From Pelecanus crispus (Eukaryota; Chordata; Aves; Pelecaniformes; Pelecanidae), in NCBI RefSeq assembly GCF_030463565.1, contig NC_134643.1:44492221-44556220 (forward strand): a DNA stretch of 64,000 bases, read 5' to 3'. This document shows, piece after piece, positions 8,793 to 20,931 of the stretch. Each line of letters starts with the position of its first letter. Position 1 is the stretch's first letter. The notes below the pieces were generated by a model that saw only the letters and a list, made by a program, of their open reading frames with translations, was not told where the DNA came from and made no database searches. A program made the position numbers and the translations under genes.

Positions 8793-9039
8793 ATACGGTC
8801 CTGGTTTCGGCTGGGATAGAGTTAATTTTCTTCCTAACAGCAGGCATAGTGCTGTGTTTTGGATTTAGTAGGAGAAGAATGTTGATAACAGGCTGATGTT
8901 TTTAGTTGTTGCTGAGTACTGCTTATGCTAGTCAAGGACTTTTTCAGCTTCCCATGCTCTGCCAGGCGCACAAGAAACTGGGAGGGGGCACAGCCAGAAT
9001 AGTTGATCCAAACTGACCAAAGGGCTATTCCATACCATA

Positions 9040-9062
9040 TGACGTCATGCTCAGTATATAAA
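9040..9062 (+). promoter_or_regulatory. 3' LTR promoter copy: CRE and TATA box
   Basis: TGACGTCA at 9040-9047 and TATATAAA at 9055-9062, identical to the 5' LTR. From here transcription would read outward toward NAV3, whose start codon is about 19.8 kb further on the same strand. Confidence 0.75.
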
Positions 9063-9081
9063 CTGGGGGGGGTTGGCCGGG

Positions 9082-9099
9082 GAGCAGCGATCGCTGCTC
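9082..9099 (+). promoter_or_regulatory. 18-bp palindrome, 3' LTR copy
   Basis: Same GAGCAGCGATCGCTGCTC palindrome as in the 5' LTR. If it lies within R, the proviral RNA carries it at both ends. Confidence 0.7.
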
Positions 9100-9230
9100 G
9101 GGAACTGTCTGGGTATCGGTCGGCGGGTGGTGAGCAATTGCATTGTGCATCACTTGCTTCGTGTATCATTATTATTATTATCATTATTATACTGTTACTA
9201 TTAGCATTACTATTTTACTTTATTTCAATT

Positions 9231-9236
9231 ATTAAA
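9231..9236 (+). terminator. Polyadenylation signal in 3' LTR (ATTAAA)
   Basis: The expected signal for 3' end formation of the proviral RNA, with cleavage predicted in the following 15-30 bases. Confidence 0.65.
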
Positions 9237-9367
9237 CTGTTCTTATCTCAGCCCAGGAGTGTTTCTCACTCTTACTCCTCCAATTCTCTCCCCCATCCCA
9301 TCGGGGTAGGGGGAGTGAGCGAGCGGCTGCGTGGTGCTTAGTTGCTGGCTGGGGCTAAACCACGACA

Positions 9368-9372
9368 TCCTC
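9368..9372. repeat. 3' target-site duplication (TCCTC)
   Basis: Directly abuts the closing CA of the 3' LTR and matches 2474-2478. It confirms a single integration event with both ends intact. Confidence 0.9.
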
Positions 9373-10758
9373 CTATTTAAAAAAAGAGTTGCTATAAACT
9401 AGCAATTCCACCTGTGCTTAGGTCTGCCAAGAGCTGCAGCATACAATGAGGGCCAGCCCTGCCTTGTGTGAAGCTAGTGATGGATCTATTTGAGCTACTA
9501 AGGCACACAAATGTTTGACAGAATTAAGCTGCCAGGGCTACAGATAAAGTAGTTCTATTTCTTTAATTAGTTTTTAAAGTATTAACCAAGGCTCTGAGCT
9601 TTGAAGTATTTTAAAATAATCAGCAATTTACATGCACTGTTAATCATGGACATTTACTTTGTTTTTATTAAAGAGATCCTACATCACTACATAAAACTGA
9701 TGCGACTGAATCTCAAAATAGTAACCTCATCAAATTATTCTTTTTTTCTTTGACATGATCCTGTAGAAGAAATTCAGAGGGAACTTTAAGAGCTCTCAAA
9801 AAGATTTAGTTGCACAATTCCCACTAATTAATTGATTTTGCTAAAATTTACCACTTAATTTATAAAAGAGTTAAATACACAATTAAATGTTTACAGAATC
9901 AGGGACTTTGTTTTTAAAACATATGCATATTTAAAAGTGTTTTTATTTGGAACATCTTTTGCTTTATTATATTAAAACCAATTTTGTTTGCTTTCCCTGT
10001 ATATTGGTAAATTATCTGTTGGAGGAAAGAGTATAGTAACATTGTATGGAAAGGAAAGTGATTAACAGTAATAGATTTCTTTCGCATTCTGGCCTGAAAT
10101 CCTATGGAAAAAATGCAGTGTGAGACGTGATAAAATCAGTAGCCGATGATTTAGACTTTTCAAAAATACGATCAGTGACAGAATAAAATTTGACTAAACT
10201 TTCTGAGGTGTTGCCCGCAAGAAAGATTTTAGGGCAGCTTCCCAAGTTAGAAGAGCAACAACCCTAATACTTCCTGCTGCCAAAGGTCACCCCCATACAC
10301 TGACTCCCTTGTCATCCAAACCTCTCCTGAGCCAGAATACATGCTGGTACCAAAACACTGGGTGCCGGGAAAAGCTTTCTAAATGCTTTGAAGGTAAAGT
10401 ACTGGAACAGGTTGCTTAGCAAAGCTGTATAATCCCTTTGTGGGAGACGGTGAAGAAATGCTCAGGCAGTGATCTGGTGTGTGTGGCCCTTGTACTTATC
10501 CCCCTCTGTGCCTGGGGGTCAATCAGATACCCTCTGGAGAGCCCTTCTTAGGCTACATATCTAGGATTTTTGTGACAGTAAACAGACTAACATCTAATTG
10601 GCCTTGATGTTCCTTGTATTGTTAGTGTCAGTGGGGCTGAACTAGTACTTGGGTTAAGTGGGAAATTTCCCTAAAGCCCTTAGCATAGACCCAGTTTGCC
10701 TTGTAAATCAATAAACATTTCAGTTAAGGCTATACACAGTCCTGCGGTCCTTAAATAC
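9373..10758. other. Non-coding DNA, nothing recognised
   Basis: AT-rich single-copy-looking DNA between the retroelement and the next CR1. No ORF, splice pair or repeat family is recognisable. Confidence 0.6.
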
Positions 10759-11391
10759 ATAGAATCATAGAATCATAGAATCATCTAGGTTGGAAAAGAC
10801 CTTTAAGATCATCCAGTCCAACCATTAACCTACACTACCAAGCCCACTCTAGACTAATCAAGGGTAGACCAGACTAAACCATATCCCGAAGTGCCACATC
10901 TACCCGTTTTTTAAACGCCTCCAGGGATGGTGACTCCACCACCTCTCTGGGCAGCCTGTTCCAATGCCTGACCACCCTTTCCGTAAAGAAATTTTTCCTA
11001 ATTTCCAGTCTAAACCTCCCCTGGCGCAGCTTAAGCCCATTTCCTCTTGTCCTATCGCTAGCTACTTGGGAGAAGAGACCAACACCCACCTCACTACAAC
11101 CTCCTTTCAGGTAGTTGTAGAGAGCGATAAGGTCTCCCCTCAGCCTCCTCTTTTCCAGGCTAAACAACCCCAGTTCCCTCAGCCGCTCCTCATAAGACTT
11201 GTTCTCCAGACCCTTCACCAGCTTCGTTGCCCGCCTCTGAACACGCTCCAGCACCTCAATGTCTTTCTTGTAGTGAGGGGCCCAAAACTGGACACAGTAT
11301 TCCAGGTGCGGCCTCACCAGCGCCGAGTACAGGGGGACAATCACCTCCCTGCTCCTGCTGGCCACAGCATTCCTGATACAAGCCAGGAGTG
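10759..11391 (-). mobile_element. CR1 LINE, 5'-truncated, 3' end at left
   Basis: Read on the minus strand this is the 3' part of an avian CR1: the C-terminal part of ORF2, then a short 3' UTR with the typical GTTGGACTGGATGATCTTAA-like end, closed by tandem ATTCTATG-type octamers (10759-10784 on the + strand read ATAGAATCATAGAATCAT). The right edge near 11391 is where the match ends; truncation there is usual for CR1. Confidence 0.95.
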
Positions 11392-11395
11392 ACAC
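10874..11395 (-). pseudogene. CR1 ORF2 C-terminal fragment
   Basis: About 170 codons remain open, covering the end of the reverse-transcriptase-bearing protein beyond the catalytic core, with the CR1-typical [20 protein letters not shown] and [20 protein letters not shown] segments. The RT active site is absent because of the 5' truncation, so the fragment cannot be functional. The open frame suggests a relatively young copy. Confidence 0.9.
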
Positions 11396-14300
11396 ATGGA
11401 GTGACAGGAAGCAGAACCGTCCTTCTAGCTAGAGAAAGTAATTTCATCCATTGGCTAGACAAAATGCATATATCCTATCATCAGGTTTTGCCACCAGTCA
11501 TGTCAAGCCAGCTGAGGTCATATGAATTGCAGTCATAGTGTAACAAATATTCCAGATAGCTCTGTGCTACTTCTGGGATGATATTCTTGGAGCTTTTGTA
11601 TCCTGAGGGCAGAGAATAAATCAAAGAGAGGAAATTAAAAGTGAGTTTGCGCCTTTGAGCCAAAATATACTGTAAGAACCATCCATAAGCAACAACACTC
11701 TGAAGGATAAATGTGTGGTAAGAGACTTTGTAGTATCATCCTACATGCCTGCATAGGCACTGGAGTTTAAGGAGTGGGATGTGGGCAGAAAGAATTAAAT
11801 GGCTAAAGCACAACCACAAGTGGAAAAACAGTCATTTGATTGACTATTAATTTTTTAAGTTTTTCCTGCTAAATACATACAAGCTATTCCCAAGATAAAA
11901 CAAAGCTTCTGGTTTTTATATATAAATACCTTTTGAAGTGCTTTAATGAAGTTTTCCTATAACCTGGTGTCCTTCAGCCACATAAATTATAAAATAATGT
12001 AGATGTCATTCTGCTGTAATACTCTGGAGCTGAAGTACCCTAAAGAAATCTTAAAGGTTTGACAGATTGTTTAAATGCAAATAGCTATTGTTGTCAGATT
12101 GTTGTACAGATACTCCTTTTGCTACCTTATTACTTCTTGAAATTCTGAAAAAGAGTTTTGGATGTCCATACGTTGTTACTATGTGGCTAGCAGTAGGTCA
12201 TCAAAGGCATTAACTGTTGGATTGGAAGCACTTGGGGAACAATTTTCCATAGGAATGAAGACGAGAACTGGAGATGATTGCCTGATCTTCATGTGTGGGT
12301 GTCTTGTGTTGCACATGAAATTGTTAGTCATCAGTGAAAGGTGGGAGTTTGTTGCAAGGCTACGACTTTAAGCTGCATTGGGACCAATTATTTACTTTCC
12401 AAAAACTATGTTCAAATTTGTGGGTATGTGCAAAATTTGTTGAGACAATACTGATTTTACACTCCATGAGACTAATTTTTCCTCCACAGAAATTTTGCAA
12501 TAGCATGATTCTGTTATCCCACTACTGTTATTTCTAATGGTATTCACCACTTGAATGTCCTCATATGTATAGTGAAAAATAAAATAATAGCATTGTCTTT
12601 TTATTGCTGTTTGGGCTTAGTATTGTGCTTACATGAAACAGGTCTCATTGTGCTACCTGGCACAGAACTGTAGTTCTCAGATTATCACAGAGGATACAGC
12701 AAAGCAAGGGTTGTGTTCAGTGCTGGCCTTTAATATCTGTATTGTGTCTGATTCTTAGTTTCATGATGAGGGTACATGGAAGTCTGCAGCAGTACTGTAG
12801 GCTACGAATTGTCCAGAAAGTTACTGAGCTTGAGATTGACTTTAGATTGACTCAGAATATACTGTCAGTCTTTTTTTTGCCAATGCAAGCAAATGAAAAA
12901 GAAGAAAAAAAAGTTAAGAAAAAGATGGTTTTACCTTTTAGAAATGCACAGACCCAGGAGTACAAAACATTTGGTTTCAACATGGATAATTAACACAAAG
13001 TAAAAAAAAAAAAAAAAACTAAGTTCACCACACTGTCAGTGACCTGGGTCCTTTTTTAGACAGAATGCAGGGCTTGGGTTGTTTGTCCTGGCTCTGGCTG
13101 GTACAAGTTTAATTCTATCTTCTACAAGACATGATCTGAAGCCACATCTTCCATTCCTTACAAAAAGTTACGGGCTATGCTGGAGTCAGATTAGGCAATT
13201 TATTCTACCCTTAAAAAAAAAAAAAAAACAACTCATTGGGGAAAAAAAAGGGGGTTTGTTTAAAAATGGATAAATCCAATTCAATTCGTAAACATGATTG
13301 GCACTGCCAAGGGGCAGAGGGCTGTGACATGGAAGTGGTAATGATGTTGGGGGCAGGAGGACAAAGTTATGAATAGTTTAATTCAGTGTTTCTGCAACAC
13401 TCTTTGTAACTTGAAACTGTAAGCTTGAATGTCTGAAATCCAGTCACATCTAAGGGAGACTGACAGTATGGTCAGTGGAAGGAAATAGGCATCTCAGGAG
13501 GTTGATAGTCTCATCCTAGAACCAGACTCTGGTTTCTGCCTGTTGAGCATAATTGCAGCTGGGGCTGGCTTGCTCAGACTTAGATCTATAAAGGTGCATG
13601 AGATGAATCCCTGCTTGTGTGTGTCCTAGAATAGGCAAAATCCCTGCTACTCCTGTAATCCTCTTACTCCCCGGAGTGATTCCTTTCTCTGAGTACAGAC
13701 CAGGTCTTAACTAAGACTTCTGCTGGTTGTCTCACATGCTCCCTTGCCACATTCAGTTGTGTCCCCAGTCCTGCTGTTTCCCTGCCTAAAATGAAGTAAC
13801 TATTCTATGGGCTAACATTGGTCAAACAGTTGAAGAAGTAGGCTTCAGATTGCATCCTCAATGCTTTTTCAATGATATTCTTCCACTAAGACGTCAAGCA
13901 TCTTTTGCAGGAAGGGCAGCTGTCTGGGAAGTAATTCGATAGGTTTGCTTTGGGCAAATTTAGACATGTGTTCTAACATAATACAAAATGTAGCTCATAA
14001 TTTGATAGAGACGTGTTCCTCTCTGTAACAGATATAACAGACAGATGGGGGAGCACAAGTTTCAAGAGAGACAATTATGATTCTTTTGTGAAACATGCGT
14101 GTTGCACAACAGCTGCTTGCCAACATCAGCTATTCTTCTTTTGCCCTACAGCTGTGCAAATCTATTTTAAAATTTTAAAATTGTTTTAGAGAGAGAAAAA
14201 TATTTTGTTTGATCTAGTATGTTTTAAATGCCTTTGTGTACATCCTGAAGTAAAACATCTGGAATGTTTTGAAATGAAACACTTTCAAAATTATGAGTTA

Positions 14301-15863
14301 AATGTTTGGAAGGAATGTAGTGAAGCCATAAGTTTTTCAGTAATTTTTTGGCTGTAATTAATCACTGAAATGGATCACTGCCTGATTGAAAACGTAATTT
14401 AAACAGGTCAGTTTGAAAGAAGAATTTTGAAAGAGAACAAGGTAGTTTACAGAGAAAAAGTAGGAGTGAAAAATACTTTTAAAAGTAAAGAAGGAATAAT
14501 TTGTTTTAATAGTTTTCAGGCTGAAATGTAGATTTTTCTAAATATATTTTATCTAGTTTTTTATTGAATCATTTCCTTTGTTACCATCTTTCTCCTCATA
14601 TTTTTACAAATTCTCTTTGTGAAGTCCCACTCCAAATTTAAAATTATGATGATTGTATGGCTTCAAAGTTGGAGGAATATCTAAATTAAATTCCCAATGA
14701 AGTCACCATTGCCTGAAATATAACAGCCCATGCTTTTACAGTTATTTATTAAGTTCTCAATATGTATTGTATTGCCCAGTGGGTAACAACCAAACATGTA
14801 CTCTGCTGTTATACTTGTAAGTGGAAAGTTTATTCTTTCTATGACAATTTTTCTGGCTTTCTTGGAGAACCAACTAACATATACACAAGTAGTTTCTAAT
14901 TGTTTCAGAACCTGCCTGGAAATGTGGGGTGATTTAATATTTCATGCGGTTTCCTTTCCTGCTTTTATGCTTCAAAGGATGGTGAACAAATTAGCAAAAA
15001 CCTCAGAGCCAGCTACTGTCCTATATCTGCACAACTCCCACCAGCTTCAACTTGCAAGCTCCGCTTAATGGCTTGAAATGGATATTTCTTTATAGCCTGC
15101 ATCTGATGATTGAACTCCTTCTGACGGCAATGAGAAATGAGTATGAGGTAGAGCTGCAGGATCAAACCCTTAGGAAGTACATTACGCTAGTGTACAGCTG
15201 AAGGCTACTTGTATGCCTTAGCTTATTTCACTATAATTGAACTCGTGTACTTTAATCTATACTTCATCATCTTTGACTTAATGTGAGAAAGAAAATTAAA
15301 AATAGCTCATTAAGTACAGTAATTTATGCATACATCTAACAAAGTCTATAGACACACTGTTTCAAAATAGATTGTGCTACAAGCAGAAAAAGTATCTGGT
15401 GACTTTCAGTTCTCTTTAAGAGCTGCTTGTTAATAAAACTTTGGATTTAGTATAGAATCTTTAAAATAAAAAAATGATGGTAAGGAAGGAATTTTTTTAA
15501 AGGGGAAAGAAAACCAAGTATTAATTTCAATCTGGGCACATAATAGTTATAGGGTACATTTTCAAATCTATATAATTAAGGGCTTTAGAAGGATTAGAAG
15601 ACAGCTTAAGTCATAGGATTTTTAACTGAAATGCAGTCATGGGCTATGCATAATAATCTGGATTTTTTCCTACATTGATCAGCTGAAGGATCAGTAGAAC
15701 GGGTAATGATGAAACTATCATAGAATCCAAGTCATGACTCATAAATGCCCCTTACTGTAAACATAGGAATACAGTAGTACTGTTTGCCTGTTCAATACAT
15801 AGGTATATGATAAAATGATGATGAAAAGAATGAATGGCCCGGCTCTCATAACACTTTTTACAC

Positions 15864-15889
15864 AGATAGATGGATGGATGGATAGACAG
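15864..15889. repeat. GGAT/AGAT tetranucleotide microsatellite
   Basis: Short imperfect run reading AGATAGATGGATGGATGGAT followed by AGACAGAT. Likely length-polymorphic. Confidence 0.8.
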
Positions 15890-17400
15890 ATAATCTACCA
15901 TCTTGCTTTTCCTACAAATAGTTTTTCTGAGTATCTGCTCTCACCCATCTGCATTCTACTGGCTGAAAGATCATAATCACTTACAATCATTTTCTTTGCA
16001 TCATAGCTGTGATGGCTTACCAGTCTTCTCCTGTTTCATAGTTCAGATCTCTTCTAACAGACTGGCCTATTAGGCAATGGTGAGGAATCACCAGCAAAAC
16101 CCAGATGATGTCTCTCACCCCGACTATTCCCTAGTAGAGAACAGGCTCTTTTCTCTTCCCTGTACAGCTCTTTGTGTCCCAGTCTGTGGCTATGACTCTT
16201 ATCTACTGCAGAAACACATAGAAAAAGAGTATTCAGTTTGCTACGGCTTTCCATTGCCATTGTAACACGGTCTTATCTATAAAAAATCAATAGCTGTAAG
16301 AAGGTTTCTAATAGACTTCAGAAAGACTCTAGAAATCCTGCCTTTAGGGTCAAAACTCTGGGGCGTGGGAGTTGGAAGTTGGAAGACATTTGGGAATAGA
16401 AGTTTTGCTCATATTGTGAGTGTCATGGCAAAAAAACCAATGGCTTCTCTCAGTGACATTCAGGAAAGGAGAAAACCAACATGTTTATATCGATTCAAAG
16501 TAATTTAAAAAGCATCTGAGGCTTTCAGGTTTTCAGTCCTTTCCTGATTTCTCAGACTGGCACTTTCAATACAACGTTCACAGATTTAGTTCTGGGCAAC
16601 AAGTCTCAGCCTTTACATAACCCACTGCCATCCAAATGATATTTTTCCATTCACAGATTAGTTTTGACTTCAACTTGGCTGCTAGTAGAATAAGAAAATT
16701 TGAATAAATAAATTTTTAAAACCAATCAATAATTTTTTTTAATCAGTTCAGAAGAGCTTCTGCTTAAGCCAAATTTGTTTCAAAGAGTTCGTAGAAGTGA
16801 TGCTGAATAGTTTGGCCTGCCAATTTAAGCAAATCTCATAATGGTCCTAAAGTTTCTACCATCCCCACTAATTTCTAAATTTTCTTTGAACTGATTTACA
16901 TAAATGAATAATATAATCCCAGCCTCAGAGTCCTTGAGTGAGAACTATTGAACACATGTGGCCGTCGAAGTCTATGGAAAGATTTCTGTCTGTGGAAGGA
17001 TTTTTGTGGAAACTGGGCTTGGTTCTTGGGTTCCCTGAGACCACTGCAATTAGAGATGGATTTTTCCCCTCCCTTTCATTGAAATCAGTGAGAATGGATT
17101 ACTCGGAAACCTTTAAACTTCTAGCCTTTCAACAGCCTATCTTGAAGCTGTGTTAAGGAATAGTTCATCTATAAGATTTTGCTTTCATTTGTACTATGTA
17201 AATCCAGATATAAATAGTGAGAACTTGAGGTGGCCTAAGCTGAAGTCTGAAATGACTGGGGATATTCACACCCAGCTGAGGGTATGATCCAAAAGGTATG
17301 GTGCTAAGGTTTGCCTCGCTTTAACTCTGTTTCCTGTTGGGAATGTCTCCTGTTGAATGTTTTAATTTTCTTTAATTGAAACCAACTGTCTTTCATCAAA

Positions 17401-17424
17401 GGCGGGGGCGGGGGGGGGGGAGGG
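17401..17424 (+). repeat. G-rich tract with quadruplex potential
   Basis: GGCGGGGGCG followed by ten G, then AGGG: four G-runs separated by single bases, fitting the G-quadruplex pattern on the + strand. It is isolated in AT-rich DNA. Confidence 0.7.
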
Positions 17425-18518
17425 AAGTGTGGGACTCTTGAAATCCCAGATCAAAGAAAAGCAATTCTTTAGTCCCAGTTGGACAATGTAGAAATTTCTG
17501 AGCTCCAGGTACTTTGGTGTTATGTGGACAAACAGGGTGGGTTGAAGCCACTGGCATGTACAGGTGTATCTCTGTGACCCTGCTGGCTTCTGTGGACAGC
17601 CAACAGACGGTGGTTTTATCAGCAAAATTGTTTCAAATAAAAACCTACTGGGATAAATTTTTAAACAGAAGTTATAACATAAGAAGGATTCATATTTTAT
17701 TAAATCTAACAAATTGTTGGCATATAATATAAACAATAAATTCTTTCCTGCTGGAGGAAAACTCACTGGAATTAATTAAACTTATACTGGGGGTAAAGCT
17801 TACCCAATGCGTAGAAAGTACACTTTATCTAAATGATTGTTATTTGTAATGAGTTGAATGATTACAAAATAGTTGTGTAACAGTTTTAAAAATATAGATT
17901 TATAGAACTTTTTGAGCTGTCTGCTAATGGAACTCACAGCGGTCTAGAAATTAATAAAATAATAATAATAAAAAGTTCTGCAGACTTGAAAAAGAGCTGG
18001 ACAGTCATGCGTGCTGCCTGTGTCAGCACTGAAAAATGCTTCTTCTGTATTGTTCTTAAAGACTTTCTCTGGAAAAAAGCTTCTCTTGATATTTACATTC
18101 TCAGTAGTTACACTTTCCCTTGATTTGAAAGTAAAATACTTCCAAACATGATTTGTGTTGAAAATTCCAAATATTTATGATGTCAACTTGTAGGATAGCC
18201 CAAAGGAAAAAAGAGGGTTAGGGTAAAGAACTGGAATGTTCACAAGTGGGTTGGAGGATAGAAATCTTAAACAGTGTAATATTTATGAGCAACCAAGAGG
18301 CTACATTCTGCTCTCAATTACTCTGGCATAAATCTAGAATTACTCATTGGAAGTTCAAAGTTTTTGCTGCAGATTTACACCCATATAATGAGGAACAGAG
18401 TTCAGTTCTGTAAGGGTGGGAAAATCAATTTGGCCAGAATATAACTAGCCTGGAACTCAAACTCTAATCACAGAGAGAAACCTTTTCCAGGTCAGATAGC
18501 ACACTGCACATTGTGTAT

Positions 18519-18567
18519 CTCTCTTTTTTTTCTTCTTTTTTTTTTTTTTTTTTCCCCCCCCTTCTTT
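18519..18567. repeat. Polypyrimidine tract (T then C run)
   Basis: CT-rich lead-in, a T-run of about 20, then eight C and CTTCTTT before AG. It resembles a strong splice-acceptor tract, but no exon is evident after it. Confidence 0.8.
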
Positions 18568-20857
18568 AGCTGATATATTGAAGCAAGCATACAGTCCTAT
18601 TCCTTGCAGTAGCATCCCATGGCATTAGGCATTGGGCTGCTTTTATCATGTAAGGCAGAACAAAAGTGCTCAGGTGTGGTAGAGTCAAGAAGCTCCACAG
18701 AAGGCCAAAAGGAAGCAGGGCAATATGAGCAAAAGTTGCTAGATTATAGTTTGAGGGAATAAAGTGTAGAGGCCTGCAAATGGCAGTGAGAGGACTCAGG
18801 GAACCACAGGAGAACAGTAAGAAGGAAAAGAGTCGGAGTCAAAATCCCACATTGTGGGACTCTGGGAAAGGGAGCGGTTTTCCGTAAATTAAAGTAGGTT
18901 TCACAAAAGACTGGAATCTTTTGGCAGGTTGTCAGAGTGGACGTTTGAATACTCTGCTAGTTACAGATCCCAGTGTTGCTCAGGTGGTTTGTACTGAAGA
19001 AATTGCAATGCTGTGCTATGATGGTTTCTGAAAAGAAAATAAAAATACTGCCTGTACATCTTGTTCTTATTCTGGAGAAGATTTTCTCACTGGGTGCAGA
19101 GAAGGGAATGGAATGAAAAATAAGACTTTCAAAGAGAGTAAAAGAAAACAATAAAGAAATAAGAAGCAATAACGTGTAGAATCTAATTATACCTTTTCTA
19201 AATGTAGAGAGTGAGACTGTACTAGTATGTCTCAGACTTGGCTGACAGAAGTAGCTGGAATTATGCAGTTTTGTAGCAGCCGAAAATCTTTCTGGGTCTA
19301 TCAACAAAGTTATTGAACTGTTGGCTGTGATGCTATATGAATTTGTAATGAAGACATTTTCTGTAAATAATGATCTCTGACTTTGTCACCAGTGAAGGTG
19401 TGCATGCCACTGCTGACATTTTCACACTGTGGCTGTTAACCTAGTATTTGCTGATTTTTAGCTATCTATTTAGCTGCATGCTCCAGCTAAGTAACCCATT
19501 TAGTCTTCCTTCTGGTTTTCATAAAACTGTGCTTTCTTCATAGCTCATCCTAGGGTTATTGTAGGTGGAACAAAATTATTTTGGCTTTCTATTTTATTTT
19601 TTAATTTGTGAATGCTGATGTTGCTTTTATGGCTGCCATATGCTTGTTACATATGTCAGTTCTAAAAGCCCCACTGATGGATGAAAGCTGGGAGAGGAGT
19701 TTTATCATTTATCTCCCATCTAGCACTTTTTTCTTGCACTTGAAGGTAAGTCCAATATAATAAATAATCATAGCCTCTTTTTTTTTTTTAACATGCCACA
19801 TCTGTAAGGTAATATTTCTCCCTAGTATGCTGAGAAGCAGGAAGGAAGTATCTAACATCTGCAGGATTTGAAGTTATTTTTGACAGCTGTGTGCTGTTGA
19901 ATGTTTCTTTTTTTGTGAAAGATAAAACAACCCAGGTGAATTGCTCAAAGGGCATTAATGACTGTCAGACATGTTAAACATGTGTACTCATATGTACATA
20001 AAGATACACACAAAAGATAAAATCACGCATCTATAGACAGAGTGGCGGTGAGAAAATATAGTTTGCTGACCCAAAAAGCTGCTATTGTAATGTACTATTA
20101 GATTTCTGTTAAGATGGTACAAGGTATATGGTGTAGTATAGATGGGAGGTGTTTGGTAATGAGAAACAGCAGTTCATCCTTGACACCTATTGATCAAAAA
20201 ACTGGAAGGTTTGTTCTAGCGACATACAGAATCCATTTCAGCAGTTGGCCTGGAGCATGCTCTGATCACAGCAGAATGGAGCAAGGCACAAGCTTTCAAG
20301 GCTAACTGTAGGAAATGTTCACATATGGCCAACAGGAGATAGAGGCAGACAGTTGAGATTCTGAGTATGTGCATTAGGCCAATTTTTACTTGAAAGAGTA
20401 CCCACTTACAGCTACATTGTACATGGTCAAGGTTTTTCATTCATTGGCACACAAGGCCTGTGCTTAATATTTTGCAGGTAGAGATGAGTGACCATCTATC
20501 CCAGAGCTCCAAGCTGGCCAAGCACAAGCAAAGGGCAGGAAGCCACAGTGAGTGTGGTGATAAGCCCTGGTGAAGAAACGCTGCTAAAAAATGTGGGCTC
20601 TGTATAGTGTTACCATAACTCCTGAATCAGAGCAGGCAACTAACACAAAGACATGGGCAGAAAGAGCATGTCTGCTTATCAAAACAAGACAGAAATCCTA
20701 GTGTGACTTCAAGGTACTTTACAATATCTGTTCTTCACCTAAGAACTTGAGATCCAAAATGGCAGTACTGGTCAGAGCAAGGTTCCATCCCTCAGTATCC
20801 TGCTTCTGACCATTGGCAGTAGAAGATGTGCAAGGAAAGTGTGTAGAAATGGGGCAT

Positions 20858-20931
20858 ATAGAATCATAGAATCATTTAGGTTGGAAAAGACCCTTAAGAT
20901 CATTGAGTCCAACTGTAAACCTAACACTGCT
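20858..20931 (-). mobile_element. CR1 LINE 3' fragment (about 75 bp)
   Basis: On the + strand it reads ATAGAATCATAGAATCATTT, then AGGTTGGAAAAGACCCTTAA, then GATCATTGAGTCCAACTG: the reverse complement of the CR1 3' terminus. Only the extreme 3' end is kept. Confidence 0.88.

Larger units (their letters stand above)
8330..8796 (+). other. Post-pol non-coding region, no env
   Basis: 467 bases between the pol stop and the 3' LTR. The first 130 are very AT-rich with an 18-bp tandem duplication; the rest is of mixed composition and ends in purine-rich tracts. No ORF of useful length or envelope motif is present on the + strand, so the element is a retrotransposon with an intracellular life cycle, as for ERVL generally. 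Confidence 0.85.
2479..9367 (+). mobile_element. Full-length env-less endogenous retrovirus, class III / ERVL-like
   Basis: A complete proviral structure of 6889 bp: LTR, primer site, gag, in-frame UAG, pol, post-pol region, LTR, inside a TCCTC duplication. The LTRs are collinear without indels and differ only at their first base in my comparison. Both ORFs are free of frameshifts and premature stops. Pol order is protease, reverse transcriptase, RNase H, integrase; there is no env ORF and no dUTPase was recognised. The pol sequence, the LTR sequence, the lack of env and the 5-bp duplication point to class III (ERVL), which in birds is a large family. That class assignment is from recognition, not an alignment. 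Near-identical LTRs mean a recent insertion, possibly still polymorphic in the species. Confidence 0.96.
8797..9367 (+). repeat. 3' LTR (571 bp)
   Basis: Collinear with the 5' LTR at an offset of 6318 bases. It opens GGTCCTGG where the 5' copy opens TGTCCTGG; I found no other difference by eye. It ends ...CCACGACA directly before the TCCTC duplication. The CRE, TATA box, palindrome and ATTAAA are all retained. Confidence 0.96.
11392..20857. other. Non-coding DNA with simple repeats
   Basis: About 9.5 kb of AT-rich DNA. It contains A-runs (about 13002-13018, 13213-13229), a GATG tract, a G-rich tract and a long pyrimidine tract listed separately. Short open frames here have no recognisable domain or exon context. 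Confidence 0.55.

Noticed and set aside
8395..8847. Minus-strand open frames after pol, considered as an env or antisense gene
   Set aside because: Short, antisense, AT-driven and without signal peptide, membrane anchor or retroviral envelope motif.
15715..15735. ATCATAGAATCC resembling a CR1 tail
   Set aside because: A single partial octamer with no CR1 sequence beside it.
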